From Macrothele yani (taxonomy: Eukaryota; Arthropoda; Arachnida; Araneae; Macrothelidae): 64,000 bases of DNA. The translations under genes were made by a program, and so were the position numbers. The stretch lies in NCBI GenBank assembly GCA_039090855.1, contig CM077011.1, positions 31,887,501 to 31,951,500 of the forward strand, in the 5' to 3' direction. This document shows, piece after piece, positions 55,351 through 64,000 of this stretch; position 1 is the stretch's first letter, and every line of letters begins with the position of its first letter. The notes beneath the pieces were generated by a model. The model was given only the letters and a program-made list of their open reading frames with translations. It ran no database searches and was not told the DNA's origin.

Positions 55351-55724
55351 GAAGAGACACGAATTATTTATATTTCCTTCCCTCTATTCCAGGTCGTTGA
55401 CGACACATATTCTTCATCGTTGCACCTAGAAATTTGCTCCTGGTTTGAATAAAAAAAACAACAACAACAGAGAAATATACTCAGGGGTATGTCTTGGTTT
55501 TAAGATTTTCTTCTTTCAGATGCAAGCCTACCAGAATTTTTATTCTTAGTCCTTTCGCTCACGCATCGTTCACATTTAGTAGTTTTTAGATTTTTTGCCT
55601 TCAGAAATGTAACACTTTATCGACAAAAATGATTTTTGCGTTTCAACAAGTGGTATTCAAGAAAATTGTTTTGGATGCTATGCTTCGTTCTCGACAACAG
55701 CAAAGTAAATCCCACGGAAAATTT

Positions 55725-56175
55725 TAATGAAATCTGATTTGAGAATGCCGTCCCATTAAGTGACGCAAAAATGGTTAATGTCATTGCTGCTCAACAATAT
55801 ATATTACTAAACTATCATCGAACATTAATTCATCACGATTTTACATAAACGAAACAATATCTCATTGGAATCTGCGTAAATTACGAGAACCTGATGCTAA
55901 ATGAGGTAAAAGCCATTACAGAAATGCATCTTTTCCGATTGTTGGAATGATTCTTTCCCAATATTTAACTTACCTTGAGGGATGTCGGGGAAAGGAGGTT
56001 ACCTGGTGTTGACGAGAGCTTTAAAGTGATATATAACAAGCATGGGGTGTAACCTGTAGATATCTTAGAACAAAAGTTACTAATCCCTCTCACTAACACA
56101 CTTACGATTCAGCTTTTTTTTTCTATCTAGAAGTCAGAGTTCAGCTTGCGCATGCGCATATGGTCTTTCGTACCG
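55725..56175 (+). repeat. Interspersed repeat, direct relative of 59563-60030
   Basis: Shared landmarks in order: CTCAACAATATAT, TTTTACATAAACG, CTCATTGGAATCTGC, ACCTGATGCTAAAT, CTAACACACTT-GATTCAGCTTT, TTTCTATCTAGA. Roughly three-quarters identical. No coding content. Confidence 0.8.
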
Positions 56176-56207
56176 ACATATGTGAATCAAAAAGTAAGTT
56201 ACAGTTA

Positions 56208-57430
56208 GCGCCACCTGGAGTGGGATTTCAGTCAAACCGTGTGTGCTTGGGAGCGAAGTAGACAGTGCGTCATAGCTGCCGAATGATCATCCTTCATTTC
56301 GTTTTTTTTTATACGATGTGCAATTTCGCCTCTAGAGGGCGTAAATGCTGATGATATCGAATTCAAATGCATTTTATTCCATATATTTGCTTCTAAACAT
56401 CAGATTGAAAAAATTCTTTCACCTTCGATTCCACCTATGTCGAAGAATATTTTAGTTATAGTCACTTTTTCAGGTTACGCATAGATTTTCCGCTAGGTGG
56501 CGTCAAAGTAAATTGTGTTTTCCTCGATATTTCTACTTCTAAAACTCCGATTTGCAAAAAAAAAAAAAAAGAAAAAAAAATACTTGAGCGGATACAGCTC
56601 CTGATGAGAAATCTTTTGCATATATTTCTAATTTTTGGTAAGAATGGTTTGGCCACCGGGGGGCCCTAAGTTTTAATTTATGCTTCTGACGTACTTGCCA
56701 CAAAATCTATCTTCTAAAATCTCGTTGAAAATATTCGTTTGTGGACCCATGCCACTCACGCCGATAAACCTTCTTTGAATATTTTCTTCTGAAAATATTG
56801 TATGTTTTCTCCGGCAGGGGGTGTAGACGTATATCTTATTTTTGTCAACATCTCTGCTTCTAATCACCCGATTTGAAAAATTCCTTCTTTATTGGATAGT
56901 TTCCTGTGCGACATGTTTTTTATATAATTTCAAAAATTTCAAGTAATTCCTAGAATTTCTGCTAAAGTGGCGTAAAGGTAAATTGCTTTTCCCCCGATAT
57001 CTATGCTTGTGAAACTCAGATTTTAAAAATTCTTTTTGCACTGGATACAGCTCCTGGTGGGAAATCTTTTGCTTATGATTTTTAATTTTTTGGTAAAAAA
57101 TGGTTTTGCCACCAGGGGGCGTAGATCTTAATTTCCGCTTCTGTTGTATTTACAGCAAAATATGAACTTCTAAAATCTCGATTGAAAAAATTCGTTTGTG
57201 TACCGATATTACTCACGTCGATGAACATTTTCGGAGTATTTTCTTTTTAAAATAATGCACGTTTTCACCGCCAAGAGGTCGTAGACGTATATCTTATTTT
57301 TGCTAATATTTCAACTTCTAAGGGTCAAATTTCGAAAATCCCTTCTTTGTTGGAGAGCGTTTCCGCTGCGAAATGTTTCTCATATAATTTCAAATTTTTC
57401 TTAACGTACAAATCTGCAACAAGAGGGCGT
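56208..57430 (+). repeat. ~155-bp tandem repeat, each unit with a CTCF-like core
   Basis: Cores of the CCxCYAGRGGGCG type start at about 56328, 56489, 56652, 56811, 56959, 57108, 57268 and 57416 (spacing 148-163 bp). The one at 57108-57121, GCCACCAGGGGGCG, matches the published CTCF core consensus exactly; the others differ by one to several bases. An opposite-strand relative is at 56208-56218. Between cores the units share TAGACGTATATCTTATTTTT, CTTCTAAAACTCCGATTTGA and AAAAATTCTTTC words. Alternate units are most alike, suggesting a ~310-bp higher-order period. CTCF binding is inference. Confidence 0.75.
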
Positions 57431-57589
57431 AAGCTCACGATTCTGTTTACAGCCATATCTGCGGGATTAAAAACCCGATTGAAAAATTTCTTTCTTCTGT
57501 CAGATACTAATGTTTTCCATAACGGTTCAATTGACTTTGTATAGCTTTGATAAATTTAATTCGCGTCAGAACGGATTCAAAAGAAGTGC

Positions 57590-57740
57590 CCATTACCCCC
57601 GAAAATTTGGTGTCATCTTTCTTGTTTATTGTTGTAATGTTCATGAAACATACTTTCGAATTTGGACATCGCAAACAAAAAGAATATCTGGTTATTAAAA
57701 AATTACTTAACATAACTTATTTTTCCACGTATTATTGACG
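57590..57740 (+). repeat. Repeat fragment related (inverted) to 47795-47905
   Basis: Shared words TTGTTGTAATGTTCA, ACTTTC, AAAGAATA-CT-GTTATTAAAAA and TATTATTGACGGG. It follows directly after the CTCF-like array and may be part of the same repeat family. Confidence 0.7.
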
Positions 57741-57744
57741 GGCG

Positions 57745-59560
57745 TTGATACATAAACTAACACTTTTCTTGTGTTAACCTTCTTGTAAAGTTTATGCAAT
57801 AAAAAAAAAGTATTTGACAAAGCTTATGGTGCCACTCGTGACGCCTCCAAGATGTTCTTTCACAAATAAGACTGGCATGCCCGAAAATTTGTTTCAGAAA
57901 CAAAAAAATCCCGGAAATCACACTTTTTTTATAGGCTTTCCTTTGCAACACTTTTCCTCAACTCCTTTATCTTAAACAAGCAAGGGCAATGAATTTAAAG
58001 TTAGTCGATTTAATTTTTTGATCACTCCCCGTTCTAAAGCTTCCTGTGAGAGGACAGGAAACAGTCTACTTCTTTGTCTCTCTCTCATCGAAAAGAACAA
58101 TGAGAAAGTGGGGAAAGACTAATTATCTGATGCGGCTTTAATTTCCTCAGACTTATCCTAATCAGGAGAATTAAAGAAAAGTGCTATTTTAAAGCCCAGA
58201 TTCTCTTTGAGAGTTGAGGAGGGTCGTAACAGAGAAAAGCTGAGAGAGGGTGGAAGAGGATGACGCTATGACCGAGCCACATTGGGTGCTGGCAAAAACG
58301 TACGACTCGGAATGATTAATGATAGCCAGGAGGCCAAGAGAGAATTTGAAAGCAAACGACCATTGTCTGATAACTCCACTATTGATTGCTGCTCCAAAAG
58401 GTCTCGATTTGTTACACCTGCTAAATCGTCCTTTTTTTTTTTTATTTTATTTTCTCGCTTCTTCTTCCCGCGCTTCCTTCTTATTTCTTTCTGACTCTAT
58501 CTTTCTCCTCTTACGGGTCGGCATTCAGATTAACTGACAAATTTCGCTCTTCACCTTAGGATGACTAACACTTGGATTTACATGATACACTCTCGAACCC
58601 TTTCGGTGAGGAAGGTACAAAGCTGGATGGGTAGAAGCTGATAAAACGTCTCCTCAAGCTGTGCAAGCAGATCGAAGAGCATTTGCAGAAAAAAAAGAAA
58701 GCGAACGAGAAAGAGGAGGCCGTCTGGGCGCGAACGGGTGAGGATTTAAATCGTAATGTTCAGCTTTTCATGTTGATAACGCGATGAAGAATCGAAGGGA
58801 AAAAAAGTGCTTCTGATTTCAAGATTCGAAATGTTGTTGTTACTCAAAATTTTTTATTTTGTGTCATGAGCTTTTTCACACTTCATAGGTAGTAATTTGG
58901 TTCCGCTTTCTTAGGAAAAACACTAAATATAACCTTACAGAGAATGAGATATTATCAATATTTTAAGAACTACTGTTTAGGTTTTTGTTATAATTGGCAT
59001 ACCGAAAACGTTACAAAAGCTTCTGATTTATTTGAATTTGTTACGTAGCCAAAGTATTGACATATAATATGTTTCTGTTTTCATTTCAGTTTTGTTCCTG
59101 AAGTTTGTGCGCCGGTGTTCGAAGCGTTTTATTTTCATTTAAATTCGTTGCAGCAGTTTGAGCACCAGTGAAGTACTAAAGGCTTCACCATTTCATTTAA
59201 ACCGGCTGTTGCATCGGTGATGTACCGATGGCTACACCTTTTAATTTATACCTGCTTTTGTAGCTTTCGCGTGCCAGTGCTGCACTAAATGTTTCAAATT
59301 CATTTCGTTTTTATCTGTTCTATTTATCTTCATAACAATTCAAAGTATTTAAATTCAGGTAACCGTAATTCATAGTATTTAAATTCAGGTAGAGAGAGAG
59401 AGAGTTCGAGATAGAGTGGGAGAGAGAGAGAGAGAAAGTGAGAGAGAGAGAGTGAGAAACAGTATGTTTCTTGATGCTCTGCATCTTTGCCGACAGTAGA
59501 AGAACACGTTCCAATCAAAAAATATCGCTGTAACGAAAATGGGTCACGGTAGCAGTCATA
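57745..59560. other. No gene recognised; GA microsatellite near the end
   Basis: 58200-58290 is purine-rich. A GA run occupies 59390-59455, preceded by a 24-bp word (CATAGTATTTAAATTCAGGT type) occurring twice. No domain-bearing ORF. Confidence 0.45.
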
Positions 59561-59562
59561 AC

Positions 59563-60030
59563 CATTGTTGAAATCTGACTATTGAATGCTGCCCCACGAA
59601 GTGAAGCAACAATTGTTAATATCATTGTTACTCAACAATATATTGTATTTTACTAAACTACCGGCGATTTTCCATCGCGTTTTACATAAACGTAACAATA
59701 CCTCATTGGAATCTGCATAAATTACTGGAACCTGATGCTAAATTTGATAAATGCCATTACAAAAATGCCTTTTGATGCTATGCGCCTTTCCCGACGGCAG
59801 TAAATTATGCGTGGTAGCGAAGTTTTGCTTTCTTCCGCCCCGCCAAGGGGATTTACCTACTATTGAAAAGAAATTTAAAATGGCACATAACACGATGGAG
59901 TGTATAGCCTGCATATATCCTAGACCAAAGGTTACCAATTCCCCTCCCTAACACACTTGTGATTCAGCTTTCCTTTCTATCTAGAGGTCAAATTTTAGCT
60001 TGTGCACGAACAGATGGACTTTCGTAGCTA
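59563..60030 (+). repeat. Interspersed repeat, direct relative of 55725-56175
   Basis: Same landmark order as the upstream copy, with small insertions and deletions. Confidence 0.8.
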
Positions 60031-60081
60031 CATCACATTTCATCGATATCAGGGTCTTTTCTTACCTTCGTCTAAATCAGA

Positions 60082-60116
<35 letters not shown>

Positions 60117-60900
60117 TTGTTTTTGAAAACTAAGCATTCTGAAAATAAAATATTCTGACTTTACTGCTATACGAAGCACAGATATCCAAATTAAGATTCT
60201 GAGTGATGTAGTTAATTCACTTCGATGTTACCTTACAGTCCCCACTGCACAGAAACCGAAGAGTTCAAAGAGAGAAATATAAAACATCATATCCTAATAT
60301 ATAAAAGGCTGAGCTGCGACAACGTGGATCCCTTTTCAAGTCGTTTCGTCACATGGTCAGCTATTTAGAAATAGGAAAACTTTATGTCAGGAATTTTGGT
60401 TCTAGTTTACATATATGCTTGATATGCTTTATTACGCTGCTTAACAGAAAAAGACGAACATTTATATTGCGGTGTTCACACTGTGTTATCCGTAACCATT
60501 CCTGTTTAATATTTTGCTTATATCTTTTTTCTTTCGTTTGAAGTTAGAGTTTTCTTTTCGAGTGCGATGGAAGTGGAAGCATGGAGTTGTAGGTTGTAAG
60601 ATATCTTACAAGATTATTATTTTTTCATGCATTTTCATCCTAAAATATTTACTGGCCGTTAATATTTATTAAATTTATTAATTTCAATACGTACTTGCGA
60701 CGATGTGGATCACTTTGATTTCAGTAAGGCAAGGACGAACGTTACTGTCTTCCGCGAACTTGCCTGTTGTTTTAAACCTCTCCAATGCAGCGTAAAAAAG
60801 AAATTTATCTCTTTTATTAGCTGAAGAGATAAATGCCGCAAAGCCGATTGCGATCGAGCAAGGCGCGAACAACGCACTGCAGTCGATAGTCAGGAAGTTA
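60031..60900. other. Spacer with AAT microsatellite
   Basis: An AAT run lies at about 60086-60113. No gene recognised before the Helitron N-terminal sequence. Confidence 0.45.
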
Positions 60901-61063
60901 ACCGCCGGAATGTCGAACATGCAAGAAAAAGGAGACACAAATGCAGTGCAGTTGAAAGAAATTCTGAAATTCGACGTTTGCTTGATCGTCGTACTAATAC
61001 CTGAACATATTAAAGCTGAATCTCAGCGCATGAGAAATGTTCATATTGCAGAGACACAAAATA

Positions 61064-62478
61064 CACTGACGGAAAAAAATCTCAACACCAAGAAGGGGTT
61101 GTGTTAGATAAACGACAGTAGGTAGGCGGTGAGAGTACATCTGTAAGATGACGTCTATGCAAATTTCGCGCTCGGCGCATACGTGTGGCGCCCCTCCGAA
61201 CATGCAAAGCAGGTTTGATGTAAATACGCGCTGTAACGTTCGTGAGCGTTAGTTATCGTTGAGATTCGACGTAGTGTGTTGATGTTAGTCAAGAATGCCT
61301 TTAAGAAGACGAAGAAGCCATTATCAACAGCTCACGGAGTTGGAACGAGGTCGTGTAATAGGGCTACGAGAAGGTGGATTTTCTTTCCGCAATATTGCAG
61401 AACGACTTGGCAGGAATGTAGCCACTGTGCATGATTGTTGGCAGCGGTGGTCAAGGGAAGGTACTGCCTCAAGGAGACCGGGTTCCAGCCGGCCACGTGG
61501 CACTACTGAGAGGAAAGACAGCCGTGTACGGCGTATGGCCGTGGCGCATCGTACCGCGTCTGCGGCAGCAATTCGAGCTGCAGTTGCCACCACAGTGACA
61601 CAATTAACTGTTACAAATCGGTTACTTGAAGGACAGCTCCGAGCCAGACGCCCTGTAGCGTGCATTCCACTTACTCCGAACCACTGCCGTTTGCGACGTC
61701 AGTGGTGTCAAGCTAGAGCTCATTGGAGGACGGAGTAGAGATCTGTTGTGTTTTCTGATGAAAGCCGGTTCTGCCTGGGTGCCATGATGGCCGTGTGTTG
61801 GTTAGAAGGAGGCTATGTGAGCGCCTGCAACCAACCTGTCTGCGGCTGAGACACACTGGACCTACACCTGAAGTTATGGTCTGAGGAGCAATTTCCTATG
61901 ACAGCAGGAGCACTCTCGTGGTTATCCCACGCACCCTGACGGCACAGTTATACGTCGGTCTGGGGATTCAACCTGTTGTGCTGCCATTCATGAACAGCAT
62001 TCCAGGGGGTGTTTTCCAACAGGATAACGCTCCCCCGCATACCGCTGTTGTAACCCAACATGTTCTACAGAGTGTCGACATGTTGCTATGGCCTCCTAGA
62101 TCACCAGATATTTCACCAATCGAGCACGTATGGGACATCATTGGACGACAACTCCAGCGTCACCCCCAACCAGCATTAACCGTCCCTGTATTGACCGACC
62201 AAGTGCAACAGGCATGAAGCTCCATCCCACAAACTGACATCCAGCACCTGTACGACACAATGCATGAACGTTTGCGTGCTTGCATTCAACATTCTGGCGG
62301 TTACACCGGTTATTAATGTACCAGCATTTCACATTTAAAATGGCTCTTCTCGCGCTTACAATAAGCTGTGTTCTTGAAACCTTAATCGATTAAATATGTT
62401 ACCTATACAAATGTATTGCCGCCATTTCATTCCTCTACAACTATTTTTTCGTGGTGTTGGGATTTTTTTCCGTCAGTG
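61064..62478 (+). mobile_element. Second DD32E Tc1-like element, inside the Helitron
   Basis: Same terminal repeats as 1491-2916 (CACTGACGGAAAAAAA), TA flanks at 61062-61063 and 62479-62480, 1415 bp. Differs from the first copy by scattered substitutions and small indels. Confidence 0.95.
61295..62315 (+). pseudogene. DD32E Tc1 transposase, inactivated
   Basis: The first 147 codons match the intact relative, then a stop replaces Trp (WRTE-stop) at about 61738 and a 1-bp loss near 61780 shifts the frame. The later part (61918-62217) keeps FQQDNAPPHTAVV and SPDISPIEHVW with the same 32-residue spacing, then a stop replaces Trp in QQAW. The spacing is therefore a family trait rather than a deletion in one copy. 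Confidence 0.93.
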
Positions 62479-62570
62479 TATGACCCCCGAACAAAGGAAT
62501 GAACGTTGCGCTCGAAAGGTTTAGAGGATATTAACGAACCGACAACAACAACAAAAATGCTACACGTCAT

Positions 62571-62762
62571 GTGGCTTTAAACGTTATAGGCGATGAAAAG
62601 ACTGTAGAGAGACACTCATGTGGCACTCTTGAGCAAATTTGTGAAATTTGTAAAGCCAATAACTTTGCCAGAGAGAGACTTTCAGATGGTAAATTTTTTA
62701 AATGTTGCTCAAAAGGAGCAGTAAACTTAGATCCCATTCGCATTTCCACATTAACTGAATAA
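62571..62762 (+). pseudogene. Helitron protein, zinc-finger segment ending in a stop
   Basis: Reads CGTLEQICEICKANNFARER, then LSDGKFFKCCSKGAVNL, a Cys-rich finger that precedes the Rep domain in animal Helitron proteins. A TAA at 62760-62762 separates it from the following frame, which continues in the same phase, so a single nonsense change broke the gene here. Confidence 0.85.
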
Positions 62763-62765
62763 CTT

Positions 62766-64000
62766 ATGAAATCTCATCATGGGCATTCAAAAAACTTTAT
62801 CGTTAACATACGGTTGATTAATAGTTCTCTATCAGGTTATGTGCCTTATTGTTTTAGAATAAATGGATCAATCTATCATCCTGCAGGAGCATTGCATCCT
62901 GATAATGGTGAACAGCAGAAATACGCGCAATTTTACATGTTGGATCCTGGTGAGGGTGCTGCTCAAAGAGTGCAAGTGCGAGAAAAGAGTAGGCGCAATA
63001 AAGTTCTGTTACAAACACTTAGTACATTCATGACAGAAAATAATCCATTTGTGGAAGCATGTAAAATGCTTTATGAAATCGAGCAAGAGAGCACTCAAGA
63101 TGCTCAAATGAGTAATGCGGCTCCTTCTAATGTATCAATGGCTATTACTCAAGATACTCAAATGAGTAATGCGGCTCCTTCTAATGTATCAATGGCTATT
63201 ACTCAAGATCTTAGAAATGATCAAAGGCGTTATAATGCTCCAAGATCTAATGAGGTTGCCATTATATTTGAAAATGCAGATGATGAGCCTCCACTCGAAC
63301 GTGACTTACTGATTTATTGCCGTGGAAGTGCAAGCACCAACAGTAGAAAAACAGAAAGAATCAGCATTCTCGATCCAAATTTAGAGACTTTGGCTTACCC
63401 TCTTCTCTTCCCATATGGTAATCAAAGTTGGGCCATTGACATTCCATTGCAACATAGACCAAAGTCTTTACTAAGTGTTGTTAACAAATGTAGAAAGCCA
63501 CGGTCAAGGGTTACACAAATGCAGTGCTATCAACATCGTCTTTCGATCCGTGATGAATTCAATCCATTATTAAGCTCAGGAAAGCTTACGCAGAAATACA
63601 TTTTTTATGCGTATGTAAAAATGGAAGCTAATAGACTGAATTGCATACTGCAAAATCAGTCTCAGTTAAGGGTCGAAAAGTATAAAGGTCTGATGGACCA
63701 AATTCAGAATGCTAGAGATAAGGAGCTTCTTCCTGGAAAAGCTCTTATTTTGTTATCATCATTTCAAGGTAGTCCACGAAATATGATTAAAAATTATCAG
63801 GATGCAATGGCGATAGTGAGAAAGTATGAAAAGCCTGATCTTTTCCATATTATGACTTGCAACCCGAAATGGGAAGACATTACTGAAAACTTGAACAGTC
63901 AATCTGTCGAAAACCGTCCAGATTTAGTTTGCAAGAGTCTTCCGAGTAAAGTTGAAAGAATTAATAGACGATATAACCAAAAGACATATTTTTGGAGTTC
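62766..64000 (+). CDS. Helitron Rep/helicase protein, N-terminal part, open to the window edge
   Basis: 411 codons without a stop, partial at the 3' edge. Early text (GYVPYCFRINGSIYHPAGAL, AQFYMLDPGEGAAQRV) and TLAYPLLFPYGNQSW match the Helitron N-terminal (Helitron_like_N) region. It is followed by KALILLSSFQGSPRNMIKNY, QDAMAIVRKYEKPDLFHIMT and CNPKWEDI, the best-conserved blocks of that domain. The HUH and Tyr motifs and the Pif1-type helicase would be downstream. Residues 111-146 are an 18-codon unit present twice. With the upstream stop it is probably inactive, unless the ATG at 62766 is used. Confidence 0.9.
   Translation, partial: MKSHHGHSKNFIVNIRLINSSLSGYVPYCFRINGSIYHPAGALHPDNGEQQKYAQFYMLDPGEGAAQRVQVREKSRRNKVLLQTLSTFMTENNPFVEACKMLYEIEQESTQDAQMSNAAPSNVSMAITQDTQMSNAAPSNVSMAITQDLRNDQRRYNAPRSNEVAIIFENADDEPPLERDLLIYCRGSASTNSRKTERISILDPNLETLAYPLLFPYGNQSWAIDIPLQHRPKSLLSVVNKCRKPRSRVTQMQCYQHRLSIRDEFNPLLSSGKLTQKYIFYAYVKMEANRLNCILQNQSQLRVEKYKGLMDQIQNARDKELLPGKALILLSSFQGSPRNMIKNYQDAMAIVRKYEKPDLFHIMTCNPKWEDITENLNSQSVENRPDLVCKSLPSKVERINRRYNQKTYFWS
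63096..63203 (+). repeat. 54-bp in-frame tandem duplication inside the Helitron ORF
   Basis: Two copies (63096-63149, 63150-63203) differ by only one or two bases (QDAQMSNAAPSNVSMAIT and QDTQMSNAAPSNVSMAIT). Being a multiple of three it keeps the frame. Confidence 0.95.

Larger units (their letters stand above)
60930..64000 (+). mobile_element. Helitron, 5' part, running off the window, split by a Tc1 element
   Basis: Upstream of the Tc1 insertion the frame ends IKAESQRMRNVHIAETQN. Taking the Tc1 out at its TA continues it as MTPEQRNERCARKV before a stop, the kind of Arg/Glu-rich N-terminal region usual in animal Helitron proteins. The zinc-finger and Rep parts follow at 62571 onward. Replication motifs of the HUH type and the helicase lie beyond the edge. 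Confidence 0.85.

Overview
The window is repeat-dense, AT-rich animal DNA, and I found no host protein-coding gene I could defend. The mix of Tc1/mariner transposons, an RTE-type LINE, Penelope-like retroelements, a Helitron, tRNA-derived SINEs and long arrays of diverged tandem repeats points to an arthropod with a large, transposon-rich genome. An arachnid or a large-genome insect would both fit; the sequence alone does not decide it. Nearly every recognisable ORF belongs to a mobile element, most are broken, and several insertions are nested inside one another with readable target-site duplications (TSDs).

Layout. 1-2.9 kb: end of a Tc1 element, two 5'-truncated RTE copies, and a complete Tc1-like element (1491-2916) with an open 340-residue transposase. 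3.1-5.7 kb: two copies of a 146-bp-period repeat and diverged tRNA-headed repeats. 5.7-9.1 kb: no gene recognised. 9.1-13.1 kb: minisatellite, SINE, an RTE copy carrying a nested SINE, and a Tc1 pseudogene with a triplicated segment. 13.9-19.1 kb: composite tRNA-headed repeat, Penelope-like RT remnant fused to a mariner remnant, then a Tc1 element split by a probable solo LTR. 19.4-24.2 kb: three further Tc1 relatives, a tRNA-like sequence and a hammerhead-ribozyme-like motif. 25-27 kb: clean 146-bp array and a Penelope remnant with a GIY-YIG domain that was hit by two successive SINE insertions. 28.0-31.2 kb: full-length RTE retrotransposon, open along its whole 984-residue ORF, with an 11-bp TSD. 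31.5-36.6 kb: a 558-bp fold-back with a tRNA-like loop, two Tc1 relatives and a tandem array with ~104/208-bp periodicity. 37.1-40.2 kb: decayed minus-strand LINE split by a DD36E Tc1 element. 41.3-43.8 kb: mariner holding a SINE and a Tc1 element. 43.9-49.4 kb: paired tRNA-like repeats and a ~3.1-kb unit with long diverged inverted ends. 49.5-52.1 kb: ~50-bp minisatellite interrupted by a 417-bp Penelope-type palindrome and the composite repeat. 53.9-57.7 kb: Tc1 remnant, CT-rich minisatellite and a ~155-bp repeat whose units each carry a CTCF-like core. 60.9-64.0 kb: Helitron Rep/helicase gene, split by a second DD32E Tc1 copy and open to the window edge.

How the parts relate: the two sources most likely to be active are the RTE element and the 1491-2916 Tc1 element. 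SINE family A (head CCGGTGGCGCAGTGG) could in principle depend on LINE machinery, but I see no shared 3' tail with the RTE here, so its partner is unknown.
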